Positions 25,057 to 32,456 of a stretch of DNA of 34,279 nt are shown piece by piece. The DNA is taken from contig JAUMYU010000021.1 in the NCBI GenBank assembly GCA_030528485.1, positions 1-34,279 on the forward strand, read 5' to 3'. A program made the position numbers and the translations under genes. Numbering within the stretch: position 1 is the first letter of the stretch; every line of letters begins with the position of its first letter. The stretch comes from Comamonadaceae bacterium (GTDB lineage: Bacteria > Pseudomonadota > Gammaproteobacteria > Burkholderiales > Burkholderiaceae_C). The notes under the pieces are model-generated. The model was given only the letters and a program-made list of their open reading frames with translations. It ran no database searches and was not told where the DNA came from.

Positions 25057-27447
25057 ATGGCACAACGATTCGATGCGGCCGCCCTGGTCGTCCCGTTTGA
25101 GAACCTGAGAATGAGCGACGTCGAAGTCGTAGGCGGCAAAAACGCCTCGCTCGGCGAAATGATTTCCCAACTGCCCCAGGGCGTGCGCGTGCCCACGGGC
25201 TTTGCCACCACGGCGCATGCTTTCCGCGAATTCCTCAAGCACGGCGGCCTGGCCGAAAAAATCAGCCAGCGCCTGGCCGCGCTGAATGTGGACGACGTGC
25301 GCGCCCTGGCCGAAGCGGGCGCCGAGATCCGCCACATGGTCGAGTCCCAGCCCTTTGCGCCCGAGCTGGAAAAAGCCATCCGCGATGCCTTTGCCGCACT
25401 CAGCGCAGGCAACGATCAGGCTTCATTCGCCGTGCGCTCCTCGGCCACGGCCGAAGACCTGCCCGACGCTTCGTTCGCTGGCCAGCAGGAGACTTTCCTG
25501 AACGTCGTCGGTATTGAAGACGTGCTGGCCAAGACCCGGGAAGTCTTTGCCTCCCTCTACAACGACCGCGCCATCAGCTACCGCGTGCACAAAGGCTTTG
25601 CGCACGATGTCGTCGCCCTCTCGGTCGGCGTGCAGCGCATGGTGCGCTCGGACAAAGGCGCCGCTGGCGTGATGTTCACCATCGACACCGAAAGCGGCTT
25701 TGACCAGGTCGTCTTCATCACCGCCAGCTATGGCCTGGGCGAAACCGTGGTGCAAGGCGCCGTCAACCCCGACGAGTTTTACGTGCACAAGCCCGGCCTC
25801 AAAGCCGGTCGCCAGGCGCTGATCCGCCGCAACCTTGGCTCCAAGCTGATCCAGATGGTGTTCTCCTCGCCCGAGGAAAAAGCCGCTACCGGCAAGCTGG
25901 TGCAAACCGTGGACGTGCCCGCCGAAATGCGCAACCGCTACGCCCTCACCGACGCGGAAGTGCATGAGCTGGCCCGCTACGCCCTCATCATCGAAGAACA
26001 CTACGGCCGCCCCATGGACATCGAATGGGGCAAGGACGGCGCCGACGGCCAGCTCTACATCCTGCAAGCGCGCCCCGAAACCGTCAAAAGCCAGCAGAAA
26101 GACAAAGCCGAGCAACGCTACAAGCTGCTGGGCACCGGCCCCGTGCTCAGCGAAGGCCGCGCCATCGGCCAGAAAATCGGCACCGGCCCGGTGCGCCTGG
26201 TCAACGACATCGCCGAAATGGAGCGCGTACAGCCCGGCGACGTGCTGGTGACCGACATGACCGACCCCAACTGGGAACCCGTGATGAAACGCGCCAGCGC
26301 CATCGTCACCAACCGTGGCGGGCGCACCTGCCACGCCGCCATCATTGCGCGCGAGCTGGGCATTCCCGCCGTCGTCGGCTGCGGCGACGCCACGGCCAAG
26401 CTCAAGGACGGCACGCTGGTCACCGTCAGTTGCGCCGAGGGCGACACCGGCCGCATTTACGACGGCCTGCTGGAAACCGAAGTCACCGAAGTGCAGCGCG
26501 GCGAAATGCCCGCCATCGACACCAAGATCATGATGAACGTGGGCAACCCGCAACTGGCCTTCGACTTCGCCCAACTGCCGGGCGATGGCGTGGGCTTGGC
26601 GCGGCTGGAGTTCATCATCAACAACAACATCGGCGTGCACCCCAAGGCCATCCTGGACTATCCCAACGTCGATGCCGACCTCAAGCAAGCCGTGGAAAGC
26701 GTGGCGCGCGGCCACGCCAGCCCCCGCGCCTTTTACGTCGATAAAGTCGCCGAAGGCGTGGCCACCATCGCTGCCGCCTTCTGGCCCAAGCCCGTCATCG
26801 TGCGCCTGTCGGACTTCAAGAGCAACGAATACCGCAAGCTCATCGGCGGCAGCCGCTACGAGCCGGAAGAAGAAAACCCCATGCTGGGCTTTCGCGGCGC
26901 GGCGCGCTACATCAGCGAGGACTTCGGCCCCGCCTTTGCGATGGAGTGCGAAGCCCTCAAGCGCGTGCGCGACGACATGGGCCTGACCAACGTGCAAGTC
27001 ATGGTGCCCTTCGTGCGCACGCTGGGCCAGGCCGAGCGCGTGACCCGGCTGCTGGCCCAGCACGGCCTGGAGCGCGGCGTCAACGACCTGAAGGTGGTGA
27101 TGATGTGCGAGGTGCCCAGCAACGCCATCCTGGCCGACCAATTCCTGCAATTCTTCGACGGCTTCTCCATCGGCTCCAACGACCTGACCCAGCTTAGCCT
27201 GGGGCTGGACCGCGACAGCGGCATGGAGCTGCTGGCTGCCGATTTCGACGAGCGCGACCCCGCCGTGCAAGCCCTGCTGCAACGCGCCATCGGCGCTTGC
27301 AAGGCCCAGGGCAAATACGTCGGCATCTGCGGCCAAGGCCCCAGCGATCACCCCGACTTCGCCCAATGGCTGGCCCAGCAAGGCATTTCCTCCATCTCAC
27401 TCAACCCCGATAGCGTGGTAGAGACCTGGAAAAAGCTGGCCGAGTGA
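25057..27447 (+). CDS. ppsA: phosphoenolpyruvate synthase
   Basis: PpsA makes PEP from pyruvate and ATP (giving AMP and Pi), the entry to gluconeogenesis. The 796-residue protein has the N-terminal ATP-grasp domain ([35 protein letters not shown]), the swivelling phosphohistidine domain ([19 protein letters not shown] with His426) and the C-terminal PEP/pyruvate barrel ([37 protein letters not shown] with Cys758). GGAG lies 7 nt before the ATG. The 223-bp gap upstream holds no gene, and the ppsR regulatory kinase/phosphatase gene that often diverges from ppsA in this group is absent here. A strong hairpin follows. Confidence 0.96.
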   Translation: MAQRFDAAALVVPFENLRMSDVEVVGGKNASLGEMISQLPQGVRVPTGFATTAHAFREFLKHGGLAEKISQRLAALNVDDVRALAEAGAEIRHMVESQPFAPELEKAIRDAFAALSAGNDQASFAVRSSATAEDLPDASFAGQQETFLNVVGIEDVLAKTREVFASLYNDRAISYRVHKGFAHDVVALSVGVQRMVRSDKGAAGVMFTIDTESGFDQVVFITASYGLGETVVQGAVNPDEFYVHKPGLKAGRQALIRRNLGSKLIQMVFSSPEEKAATGKLVQTVDVPAEMRNRYALTDAEVHELARYALIIEEHYGRPMDIEWGKDGADGQLYILQARPETVKSQQKDKAEQRYKLLGTGPVLSEGRAIGQKIGTGPVRLVNDIAEMERVQPGDVLVTDMTDPNWEPVMKRASAIVTNRGGRTCHAAIIARELGIPAVVGCGDATAKLKDGTLVTVSCAEGDTGRIYDGLLETEVTEVQRGEMPAIDTKIMMNVGNPQLAFDFAQLPGDGVGLARLEFIINNNIGVHPKAILDYPNVDADLKQAVESVARGHASPRAFYVDKVAEGVATIAAAFWPKPVIVRLSDFKSNEYRKLIGGSRYEPEEENPMLGFRGAARYISEDFGPAFAMECEALKRVRDDMGLTNVQVMVPFVRTLGQAERVTRLLAQHGLERGVNDLKVVMMCEVPSNAILADQFLQFFDGFSIGSNDLTQLSLGLDRDSGMELLAADFDERDPAVQALLQRAIGACKAQGKYVGICGQGPSDHPDFAQWLAQQGISSISLNPDSVVETWKKLAE

Positions 27448-27470
27448 GGCAAGCCAGCCCATCGGCATAG

Positions 27471-27507
27471 GCAACACAAAGCGGGCCTTGCGCCCGCTTT
27501 GTGTTGC
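27471..27507 (+). terminator. terminator hairpin after ppsA
   Basis: Arms of 16 bp pair perfectly (GCAACACAAAGCGGGC at 27471-27486 with 27492-27507) around a CTTGC loop. The core GCGGGC/GCCCGC is followed by TTTGTGTT, and the AT-rich element begins at the next base. Confidence 0.8.
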
Positions 27508-27582
27508 AAAATCAATCAAAAGAAAACACCAATCAATACCAAATTGCCGAAATATCGATATTATTTTTCTTTTGATTTGTAA
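27508..27582 (-). repeat. AT-rich 75-bp intergenic element overlapping the 3' end of a minus-strand gene
   Basis: On the minus strand the left end TTACAAATCAAAAGAAAAA, the core ATTTCGGCAATTTGGTATT and the right end TTTTCTTTTGATTGATTT match the family closely. It follows the ppsA hairpin directly and supplies the last codons and stop of the convergent gene. Confidence 0.85.
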
Positions 27583-28124
27583 TTTTGAGTGCCAGGCTTG
27601 GCCGCGGGCTTTTCCTTGGCACGCTCAAAATGAAAGGGCGCGGAAACCGCGCATGGCTGCCATAGCTGCATGTGCACCAAGCCTTGGCCTGACATGCGCG
27701 AGGGGCTGAGCACGCGCAGCTCGTATTGCACATCCAGGGGCAGCGCCAGGCCCTGCACCTGCACACCCCGGGCGCTGGCGATGAAGTGGTTGGGGCCGCG
27801 CTGTTGCCATTGCACGCCTGGGTGCCCAAGCAGTTGCGCAGGGTGAAAGGGTTTTTGAAAGCCGATGTGCTCCCCTCTTTGCTGCGGCAACAGGCGCTGC
27901 AAAGCCTCCACCAGGCCAGGCATGCAGGTGGCGCTGGCCTGGGCGCTGCCCATGTCCCAGCGCCAGTAACCGTCTTGCGGCTGGATGCGGCGCTCCGCTT
28001 TGGCGGAAGCGGGGGATGGGCTTGGCTGCGCAGGCTGGCTGCGCGCGCCGCTGGCCTGGGCCGATCCCCAGGCGCTACACATCAAAGCAAGAGCGATCAA
28101 ACCCAAGCGCAGCAGCGTCTTCAC
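27561..28124 (-). CDS. exported protein of unknown function
   Basis: I do not recognise this family. The 187-residue protein has a signal peptide (LLRLGLIALALMCSAWGSAQ, cleavage after AQA near residue 24), a short Pro/Ser/Ala linker, and a folded part of about 130 residues. That part includes DGYWRWDMG, CMPGLVEALQRLLPQ and VQYELRVLSPSRMSGQGLVH, with a pair of cysteines that could form a periplasmic disulfide. Start GTG 28124 has AAGGAG 9 nt upstream. The last residues, NYKSKEK, and the TAA are encoded by the AT-rich element, so the original C-terminus was probably replaced. It lies 95 bp downstream of lspA, likely in one transcript. Confidence 0.7.
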   Translation of the reverse strand: MKTLLRLGLIALALMCSAWGSAQASGARSQPAQPSPSPASAKAERRIQPQDGYWRWDMGSAQASATCMPGLVEALQRLLPQQRGEHIGFQKPFHPAQLLGHPGVQWQQRGPNHFIASARGVQVQGLALPLDVQYELRVLSPSRMSGQGLVHMQLWQPCAVSAPFHFERAKEKPAAKPGTQNYKSKEK

Positions 28125-28219
28125 GGCGGATTTCTCCTTCAAAAAACGGCACAAAAAGCGGCACCTAAAACAGCACCCCAAGCGGCAAAGAGGTCGGGGG
28201 CCTGCCCCAGGCGCTGCGC

Positions 28220-28792
28220 TCAGCTCTCAGGCTGCTGCCCCGCGCCATGCGCTGACAAGGCTTGCTGCCGACGCTCCTCGCGCCAGCGTTGCCACTCCAC
28301 CAGCAGCATACCGATCACGCCTGCGGTGATCGCCATGTCGGCCAGGTTGAAGGCGGGAAAGTGCCGGCCCGCCCAGTGGAAATCCAGGTAATCCACCACA
28401 TAGCCGTAGGCCAGCCGGTCGATCGCATTGCCAATGGCCCCGCCCAGTATCAGCGTCAAGGCCAGGGCGAACAGTTTGTGCTGCCCGTGGCTGCGCAGTT
28501 GCCAGATGAGAAAGGCGCTGGCGATGGCGGCGATGCCGACGAAAAACCAGCGCTGCCAGCCACCGTGCCCGGCCAGAAAGGAGAAAGCCGCGCCGGTGTT
28601 GTGCACGCGCACGAAGTTGAAAAAACTGGTGATGGCAGAGGAATGGCCCCAAGCGTAGTTCTGCACGATCCAGAGCTTGAGGCCCTGATCGAGCACGACC
28701 AGCACCAGGGCCAACAGCAACCAGCGCCACAAGGGCGCGCGGTGGGGCTGAGGGCTGGGAGCGGAAGGGGGGAAGGCGGCTGGCGGCGTCAC
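28220..28792 (-). CDS. lspA: lipoprotein signal peptidase (signal peptidase II)
   Basis: LspA is the inner-membrane aspartyl protease that removes the signal peptide of diacylglyceryl-modified prolipoproteins. The 190-residue protein has four membrane helices and the family motifs [34 protein letters not shown] with Asp125, and [11 protein letters not shown] with Asp152, the two catalytic aspartates. The start is GTG 28792; the first 20 residues are a proline-rich extension. It would process the lipoproteins LptM and BamE-like encoded in this window. The usual neighbour ileS is not upstream; instead a gap of 487 bp follows scpA. Confidence 0.95.
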   Translation of the reverse strand: MTPPAAFPPSAPSPQPHRAPLWRWLLLALVLVVLDQGLKLWIVQNYAWGHSSAITSFFNFVRVHNTGAAFSFLAGHGGWQRWFFVGIAAIASAFLIWQLRSHGQHKLFALALTLILGGAIGNAIDRLAYGYVVDYLDFHWAGRHFPAFNLADMAITAGVIGMLLVEWQRWREERRQQALSAHGAGQQPES

Positions 28793-28890
28793 GGGCGCAT
28801 CTCGGCAAAAAAACGGCGCACCTTAGCACATCTTCCCCATCGCCCCGGCCTGTGCGCCCTGGCAGGCCGAGGGCTTTTCCAATCCATTGT

Positions 28891-28965
28891 TTACAAATCA
28901 ATAGGAAACAAAATTAACTTATTTAGGCATATCAGAAATGAAATCATTTTTCCATGTATGGAAAA
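28891..28965 (+). repeat. AT-rich 75-bp intergenic element upstream of lspA
   Basis: The left end TTACAAATCAATAGGAAAC and the core ATTTAGGCATATCAGAAAT are clear. The right end, TTTTTCCATGTATGGAAAA, is diverged and now makes its own short hairpin (TTTTCCATGTATGGAAAA). It lies between scpA and lspA, both on the minus strand. Confidence 0.7.
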
Positions 28966-29113
28966 TAAGCTACCCGTCCACAGGGGGCATTCATCGTGCC
29001 CTCACACAGATTTCGACAGCACTTCATGAAGCAGCGCCATGCTTGGGCGCTTCAAGCTCCACGGCCAGGCCCTGCCGCGTGCAGCCGTGGAACCCACATG
29101 CTTTCGGATTGCC

Positions 29114-29290
29114 ATGCCCCATACCTTGTCTTCGCCGCCCGCCTGGCCCTTGCCCTCTCCCTCCGCTTGCACCGCGCCAAGTGCAAGGCCAAACACTACG
29201 CCCAGCGGCGCGCGGCTGTGGCAGCAGTCGCTGCACGCACTGCTGGCCCGCCACCGGGCGCGGCAACAACGCCAACGCTTTACGCGCTGA
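29114..29290 (+). CDS. possible small ORF converging on scpA
   Basis: In the 487-bp gap between lspA and scpA a 58-codon plus-strand reading ends with an arginine/glutamine-rich helix (LWQQSLHALLARHRARQQ) whose third positions are strongly G/C. It overlaps the end of scpA by 11 nt. No good ribosome binding site precedes it, and the first half looks non-coding, so it may be chance or a decayed gene. Nothing else was seen in the remainder of the gap. Confidence 0.2.
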   Translation: MPHTLSSPPAWPLPSPSACTAPSARPNTTPSGARLWQQSLHALLARHRARQQRQRFTR

Positions 29291-30260
29291 ATGCGTCCGC
29301 AGCAGGCTCTGGCGACGCTGCGCCTTCTTGCTCCAGGCGCGCCTGCTCGGCAAGCTCGGCAGGATCGGCCTGATGGCGCACGACGACGTAAATCGGCGCA
29401 AACGCCTCGGCCTGGGTGATTTCAATCAGCGTTTCCTTGGCCAGCTCCAGCATGGCGATGAAGGTGACGACCAGCACCGGCAGCCCTTGGCGGGGGTCGA
29501 ACAAATCCTCAAACGGCACGTAGGGCTTGCCGCGCAAGTCGCGCAGCACCTGGCTCATGAACTCGCGCACGCTGAGTTTTTCGCGCGTGATGGTGTGGTG
29601 CGCCACCAGCTTGCTGCGCCGCACAATGGCCAGCCAGGCGCGGCGCAAGTCCTCCGGCTCCACATGCGGCAGCACGGGCGCCAGCCCCAGATCGAAATGC
29701 GCATGCGGCAGCCAGAAATCGCGCCCTTGCTGCGGCAGCGCATGCAGGGCCTGGGCGGCGAGCTTGGTTTTTTCGTACTCCAGCAGGCGGCGCACGAGCT
29801 GGGCGCGCGGGTCTTCGGCCTCCTCCTGCTGCACGGCTGGCGGGCGCGGCAGCAGCATGCGGGATTTGATTTCGATGAGCATGGCCGCCATCAGCAGGTA
29901 TTCGGCCGCCAGCTCCAGATTGCGCTCGCGGATTTCCTGCACATAACCCATGTACTGCTGCGTTAGCGGCACCATGGGGATGTCGAGGATGTTGAAGTTT
30001 TGCTTGCGGATGAGGTAGAGCAGCAAATCCAGCGGGCCTTCAAACGCCTCCAGAAACACCTCCAGCGCATCGGGCGGGATGTACAAATCGGCGGGCAGCT
30101 CGAACAGCGGCTCGCCATACAGGCGCGCCAAGGCCGCAGCCTGGGCCACATCGGCGGCATCTTCTCCCTCTGGCGCTGGTACTGGCGCTGGCTCAGGTTC
30201 CGGCCCGGACTCTGGCGCCTGCATGGCCACAGCCTCCAGCGCGGTTTGCTCTTGTTGCAC
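29280..30260 (-). CDS. scpA: segregation and condensation protein A
   Basis: ScpA is the kleisin subunit of the bacterial SMC-ScpAB condensin. The 326-residue protein has an acidic Pro/Glu-rich N-terminal tail, then the SMC-binding start FEGPLDLLLYLIRKQNFNIL, DIPMVPLTQQYMGYV, and the helical EYLLMAAMLIEIKSRMLLP, all hallmark blocks. The C-terminal winged-helix region includes PYVPFEDLFDP and VVTFIAMLELAKETLIEI. The start is GTG 30260; the first 50 residues are poorly conserved in the family, so a start further in cannot be excluded. It follows the DUF3460 gene by 37 bp in the same direction. scpB is not in view. Confidence 0.94.
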   Translation of the reverse strand: MQQEQTALEAVAMQAPESGPEPEPAPVPAPEGEDAADVAQAAALARLYGEPLFELPADLYIPPDALEVFLEAFEGPLDLLLYLIRKQNFNILDIPMVPLTQQYMGYVQEIRERNLELAAEYLLMAAMLIEIKSRMLLPRPPAVQQEEAEDPRAQLVRRLLEYEKTKLAAQALHALPQQGRDFWLPHAHFDLGLAPVLPHVEPEDLRRAWLAIVRRSKLVAHHTITREKLSVREFMSQVLRDLRGKPYVPFEDLFDPRQGLPVLVVTFIAMLELAKETLIEITQAEAFAPIYVVVRHQADPAELAEQARLEQEGAASPEPAADAFSA

Positions 30261-30297
30261 AGGCGCTTGCGCTGCTCAATGGCCTGCCGCCTGCGGC

Positions 30298-30510
30298 TTA
30301 TTCGGCATCCGGGTTGGTTTGGTACACATACGGCTTTTGCGCCACGCGGCCCGCCTGATACTCCTGCCACAGCTTGCGATCAACCAACTTGTCCCACAGC
30401 AAATTGCGGCCTGCTTGCTGCTGCGCATCCAGGTGCGGGCGCTCGGCTTTGAGGTTGTCGATGAACTGGGTCGCTTCGGAGGTGTAGTGGGGGCGTTGGA
30501 AGAATGACAT
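30298..30510 (-). CDS. DUF3460 family small protein
   Basis: The 70-residue soluble protein, beginning MSFFQRPHYTSEATQFIDNL and ending AQKPYVYQTNPDAE, has the features of DUF3460, a small conserved family of betaproteobacteria usually found immediately upstream of scpA. It is charged, largely helical (LKAERPHLDAQQQAGRNLLW), with no signal peptide. Function is unknown. The ATG at 30510 was chosen because an alternative start further upstream would add a low-complexity lead without similarity. It diverges from the BamE-like gene across 119 bp. Confidence 0.85.
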   Translation of the reverse strand: MSFFQRPHYTSEATQFIDNLKAERPHLDAQQQAGRNLLWDKLVDRKLWQEYQAGRVAQKPYVYQTNPDAE

Positions 30511-30629
30511 AGACTCTTGCTGTAAGTGAGACGGGGCGGCTGGCAAACGCGCCAGATACGCCCTTTTTTGCAGCCTTCGCGCTGCTTTTTGGCGGTCTTT
30601 GGCAGTTTTTTGGCAGCCCTTGGCAGCCG

Positions 30630-31178
30630 ATGAAAACGGGGATTTTAGCGGTGGACACACACACAAACTCAGGCTGGGCGCTGGCCCTGGCCATCCTCTT
30701 TGTCGCCGTGATTGTGGCGCTGGCAGGCTGCGATCCGCTCGCGCTGGAAAAGCTCAAACCCGGCCAATCCACCGAGGCCGACGTGCGCGACGCCATGGGC
30801 ACGCCGGAGATGATTTGGGACGAGGGCCAAGGCGTGCGCACCTTCGAATACAACCGCCAGCCCGCCGGGCGCGTCAACTACATGCTGACGCTGGGCGCCG
30901 ACGGCAAACTGCAAGCCATCCGCCAAGTGCTCACCGAGGCCGAATTCGCCAAAGTGCAACCGGGCATGCATTACGACCAGGTGCGCCGCATGCTGGGCAA
31001 ACCGGCCAAGGATGTGTGGTACCCGCTCAAACGCGAACATCATGTGGATTGGCGCTACCTGAAAACGCCCACCGATTCGGCCATGTTCACCGTCGTGCTC
31101 GACGCCAACCGCATCGTGCTGCGCTCAGCCACGGGAGTGGATATGGATGAGGAATACCGCTCGGGCGGACGCCGGTGA
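30630..31178 (+). CDS. BamE/SmpA-like outer membrane lipoprotein
   Basis: The 182-residue lipoprotein has a hydrophobic signal (ALALAILFVAVIVALAGC) with the lipobox LAGC and lipidated Cys34. The mature part holds two copies of the BamE-like fold: KLKPGQSTEADVRDAMGTPE (about 41-60) with FEYNRQP, and a second one, KVQPGMHYDQVRRMLGKPA (about 107-125), followed by DWRYLK. Such domains bind other outer-membrane proteins; one-copy BamE is part of the BAM complex. The two-copy form is a separate lipoprotein family, so I do not call it bamE. The ATG 30630 lacks a good ribosome binding site; a GTG 7 codons later is possible. An AT-rich element begins 2 bp after the stop. Confidence 0.82.
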   Translation: MKTGILAVDTHTNSGWALALAILFVAVIVALAGCDPLALEKLKPGQSTEADVRDAMGTPEMIWDEGQGVRTFEYNRQPAGRVNYMLTLGADGKLQAIRQVLTEAEFAKVQPGMHYDQVRRMLGKPAKDVWYPLKREHHVDWRYLKTPTDSAMFTVVLDANRIVLRSATGVDMDEEYRSGGRR

Positions 31179-31180
31179 TT

Positions 31181-31255
31181 TTACAAATCAAAGGAAACAA
31201 AATACCCTTTAATTGGCTTGATGGTCAAAGTATCCAATTTCCTTTGATTTGATTA
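31181..31255 (+). repeat. AT-rich 75-bp intergenic element
   Basis: This is one of the best copies: a perfect 14-bp inverted repeat, CAAATCAAAGGAAA (31184-31197) with TTTCCTTTGATTTG (31238-31251), around AATTGGCTTGATGGTCAAAG. It starts 2 bp after the BamE-like stop and ends 12 bp before the convergent AraC gene. No GC-rich terminator is present in this junction. Confidence 0.85.
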
Positions 31256-31267
31256 TCCGCTACCAGC

Positions 31268-32290
31268 TCATGGCTGGCGCCCCACGCGCTTGGGCGGCAT
31301 GCCGTAGTGGCGCTCAAAGGCGGCGCTGAAGCTGGAGGGGTGCTGGTAGCCCACGCGGTAGGCGACGGTGGAGACGTACAGCCCCTGCTCCAACAGCTCC
31401 CGGGCTTTTTCCATGCGGATGGCAGTCAGCATACGGTAGGCGCTGGTGCCAAACAACGCCCGAAAGCCCCGCTTGAGCTGGCATTCGCTCAAACCCACGG
31501 CCGTGCACAGGTAGCCGATGCTCAGCGGCTGAGCGTACTGCTGCATCAGCAGCTCGCGGGCGCGCAGCAGGCGGTCTTGCTCACTGCCGCGCAAGCGGCG
31601 CGCAGGGGCCGTGGCATCGGCAGGGGCTGCTGCGCCGCCTGGCAGATGCCGCAGCAGCTCGGCCAGCAGGCTGAGGCTGGCGATATGCCACTGCAAGGGG
31701 CTGGGCGCGGGCATGGCCGAATTCACCCCCAGGGATGCGCGGCTTTGCGCGCGCAGGTGCAGCAGGCGCTGCGCCAGATGCTGCGCCGCGCCATCGCTGC
31801 GGCCAAAGAACAGCAGCCGCGCCTGTTCGGCCTGCGCCATATCGGCCAGCGCGGCTTGCAGGCCGTACTGGTGCAAGGCGCGCTCCTGCACCAGCAGGCG
31901 CAACTGGCGGGTGGTCTGCCCGGCCGGGAAGTGCCTTTGCCCCTGCACGCGGGCAAAGGCGCTGATGGTGCTGTGCCCGCTGGCGAAGTCAAAGCGCCGG
32001 CCTGCGCCATCGAGGGTGAAGGAATGCCCTTGCAGGCCCAGCGTCAAGATCAGCACGCGCCCGGCGTGGGATTGCTCGCTGCGCTGCACCAGATCGCGGC
32101 GGGGCGCGTAGTGCGAATAGGCCAGCGTCAGCCCATCGGCCACGGGCAGGAACTCGCTGTAGCACTCGCCCGCCTGTGGCGGCAGCGCCTGGCGCTGCCA
32201 GCCGCGCGCCCTGGCCGCGCCGTCGGCGCTGGTGATGGCGGTGTCCTCGATGGGCCTTGCGGCGCTGGCGGCTGCGGCGGGTTCTGGCAT
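31268..32290 (-). CDS. AraC family transcriptional regulator (PchR/YbtA-like)
   Basis: The 340-residue regulator has a C-terminal double helix-turn-helix (about 235-335): QPLSIGYLCTAVGLSECQLK and then the second-HTH signature VAYRVGYQHPSSFSAAFERH. The N-terminal domain (about 30-210) resembles the siderophore-sensing regulators of the PchR/YbtA/AlcR type, with ERALHQYGLQAALADM and RLLFFGRSDGAAQHLAQRLL. Start ATG 32290 has AAGGA 7 nt upstream; an earlier GTG adds 15 residues. It diverges from a TonB-dependent receptor. Two direct repeats plus a Fur-like box in the 166-bp gap fit a ferric-siderophore-responsive activator that turns on the receptor gene. The cognate siderophore is unknown. Confidence 0.88.
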   Translation of the reverse strand: MPEPAAAASAARPIEDTAITSADGAARARGWQRQALPPQAGECYSEFLPVADGLTLAYSHYAPRRDLVQRSEQSHAGRVLILTLGLQGHSFTLDGAGRRFDFASGHSTISAFARVQGQRHFPAGQTTRQLRLLVQERALHQYGLQAALADMAQAEQARLLFFGRSDGAAQHLAQRLLHLRAQSRASLGVNSAMPAPSPLQWHIASLSLLAELLRHLPGGAAAPADATAPARRLRGSEQDRLLRARELLMQQYAQPLSIGYLCTAVGLSECQLKRGFRALFGTSAYRMLTAIRMEKARELLEQGLYVSTVAYRVGYQHPSSFSAAFERHYGMPPKRVGRQP

Positions 32291-32350
32291 GGCGTCGTCC
32301 TTGGCTTGTGGCTTTGGGCCCCTGCCCCTTGGCACGCGGGAGCCTGACAG

Positions 32351-32391
32351 TCCGGATTGCCTATGTCTTGCTCCGGAATGCCTATGTTTTG
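32351..32391 (+). promoter_or_regulatory. tandem direct repeats, candidate AraC-family operator
   Basis: TCCGGATTGCCTATGTCTTG (32351-32370) and TCCGGAATGCCTATGTTTTG (32372-32391) agree at 18 of 20 positions with a 21-bp period, two turns of the helix. This spacing is the classic form for AraC-type activator sites, next to the likely promoter of the receptor gene. Confidence 0.7.
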
Positions 32392-32410
32392 AATGAGAGC
32401 AATTCTCACA
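32392..32410 (+). promoter_or_regulatory. Fur-like box upstream of the TonB receptor gene
   Basis: AATGAGAGCAATTCTCACA holds the dyad TGAGA-gcaat-TCTCA and resembles the Fur sites of betaproteobacteria (TGAGAATNATTCTCA). It lies directly after the second direct repeat and 46 bp before the receptor start. TTGAAT at 32389-32394 is a possible -35 box overlapping it. Confidence 0.65.
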
Positions 32411-32456
32411 AAAAATTTACAGTGCCCAGGCACAAAAACGCCTTTCGGAGCACGAC

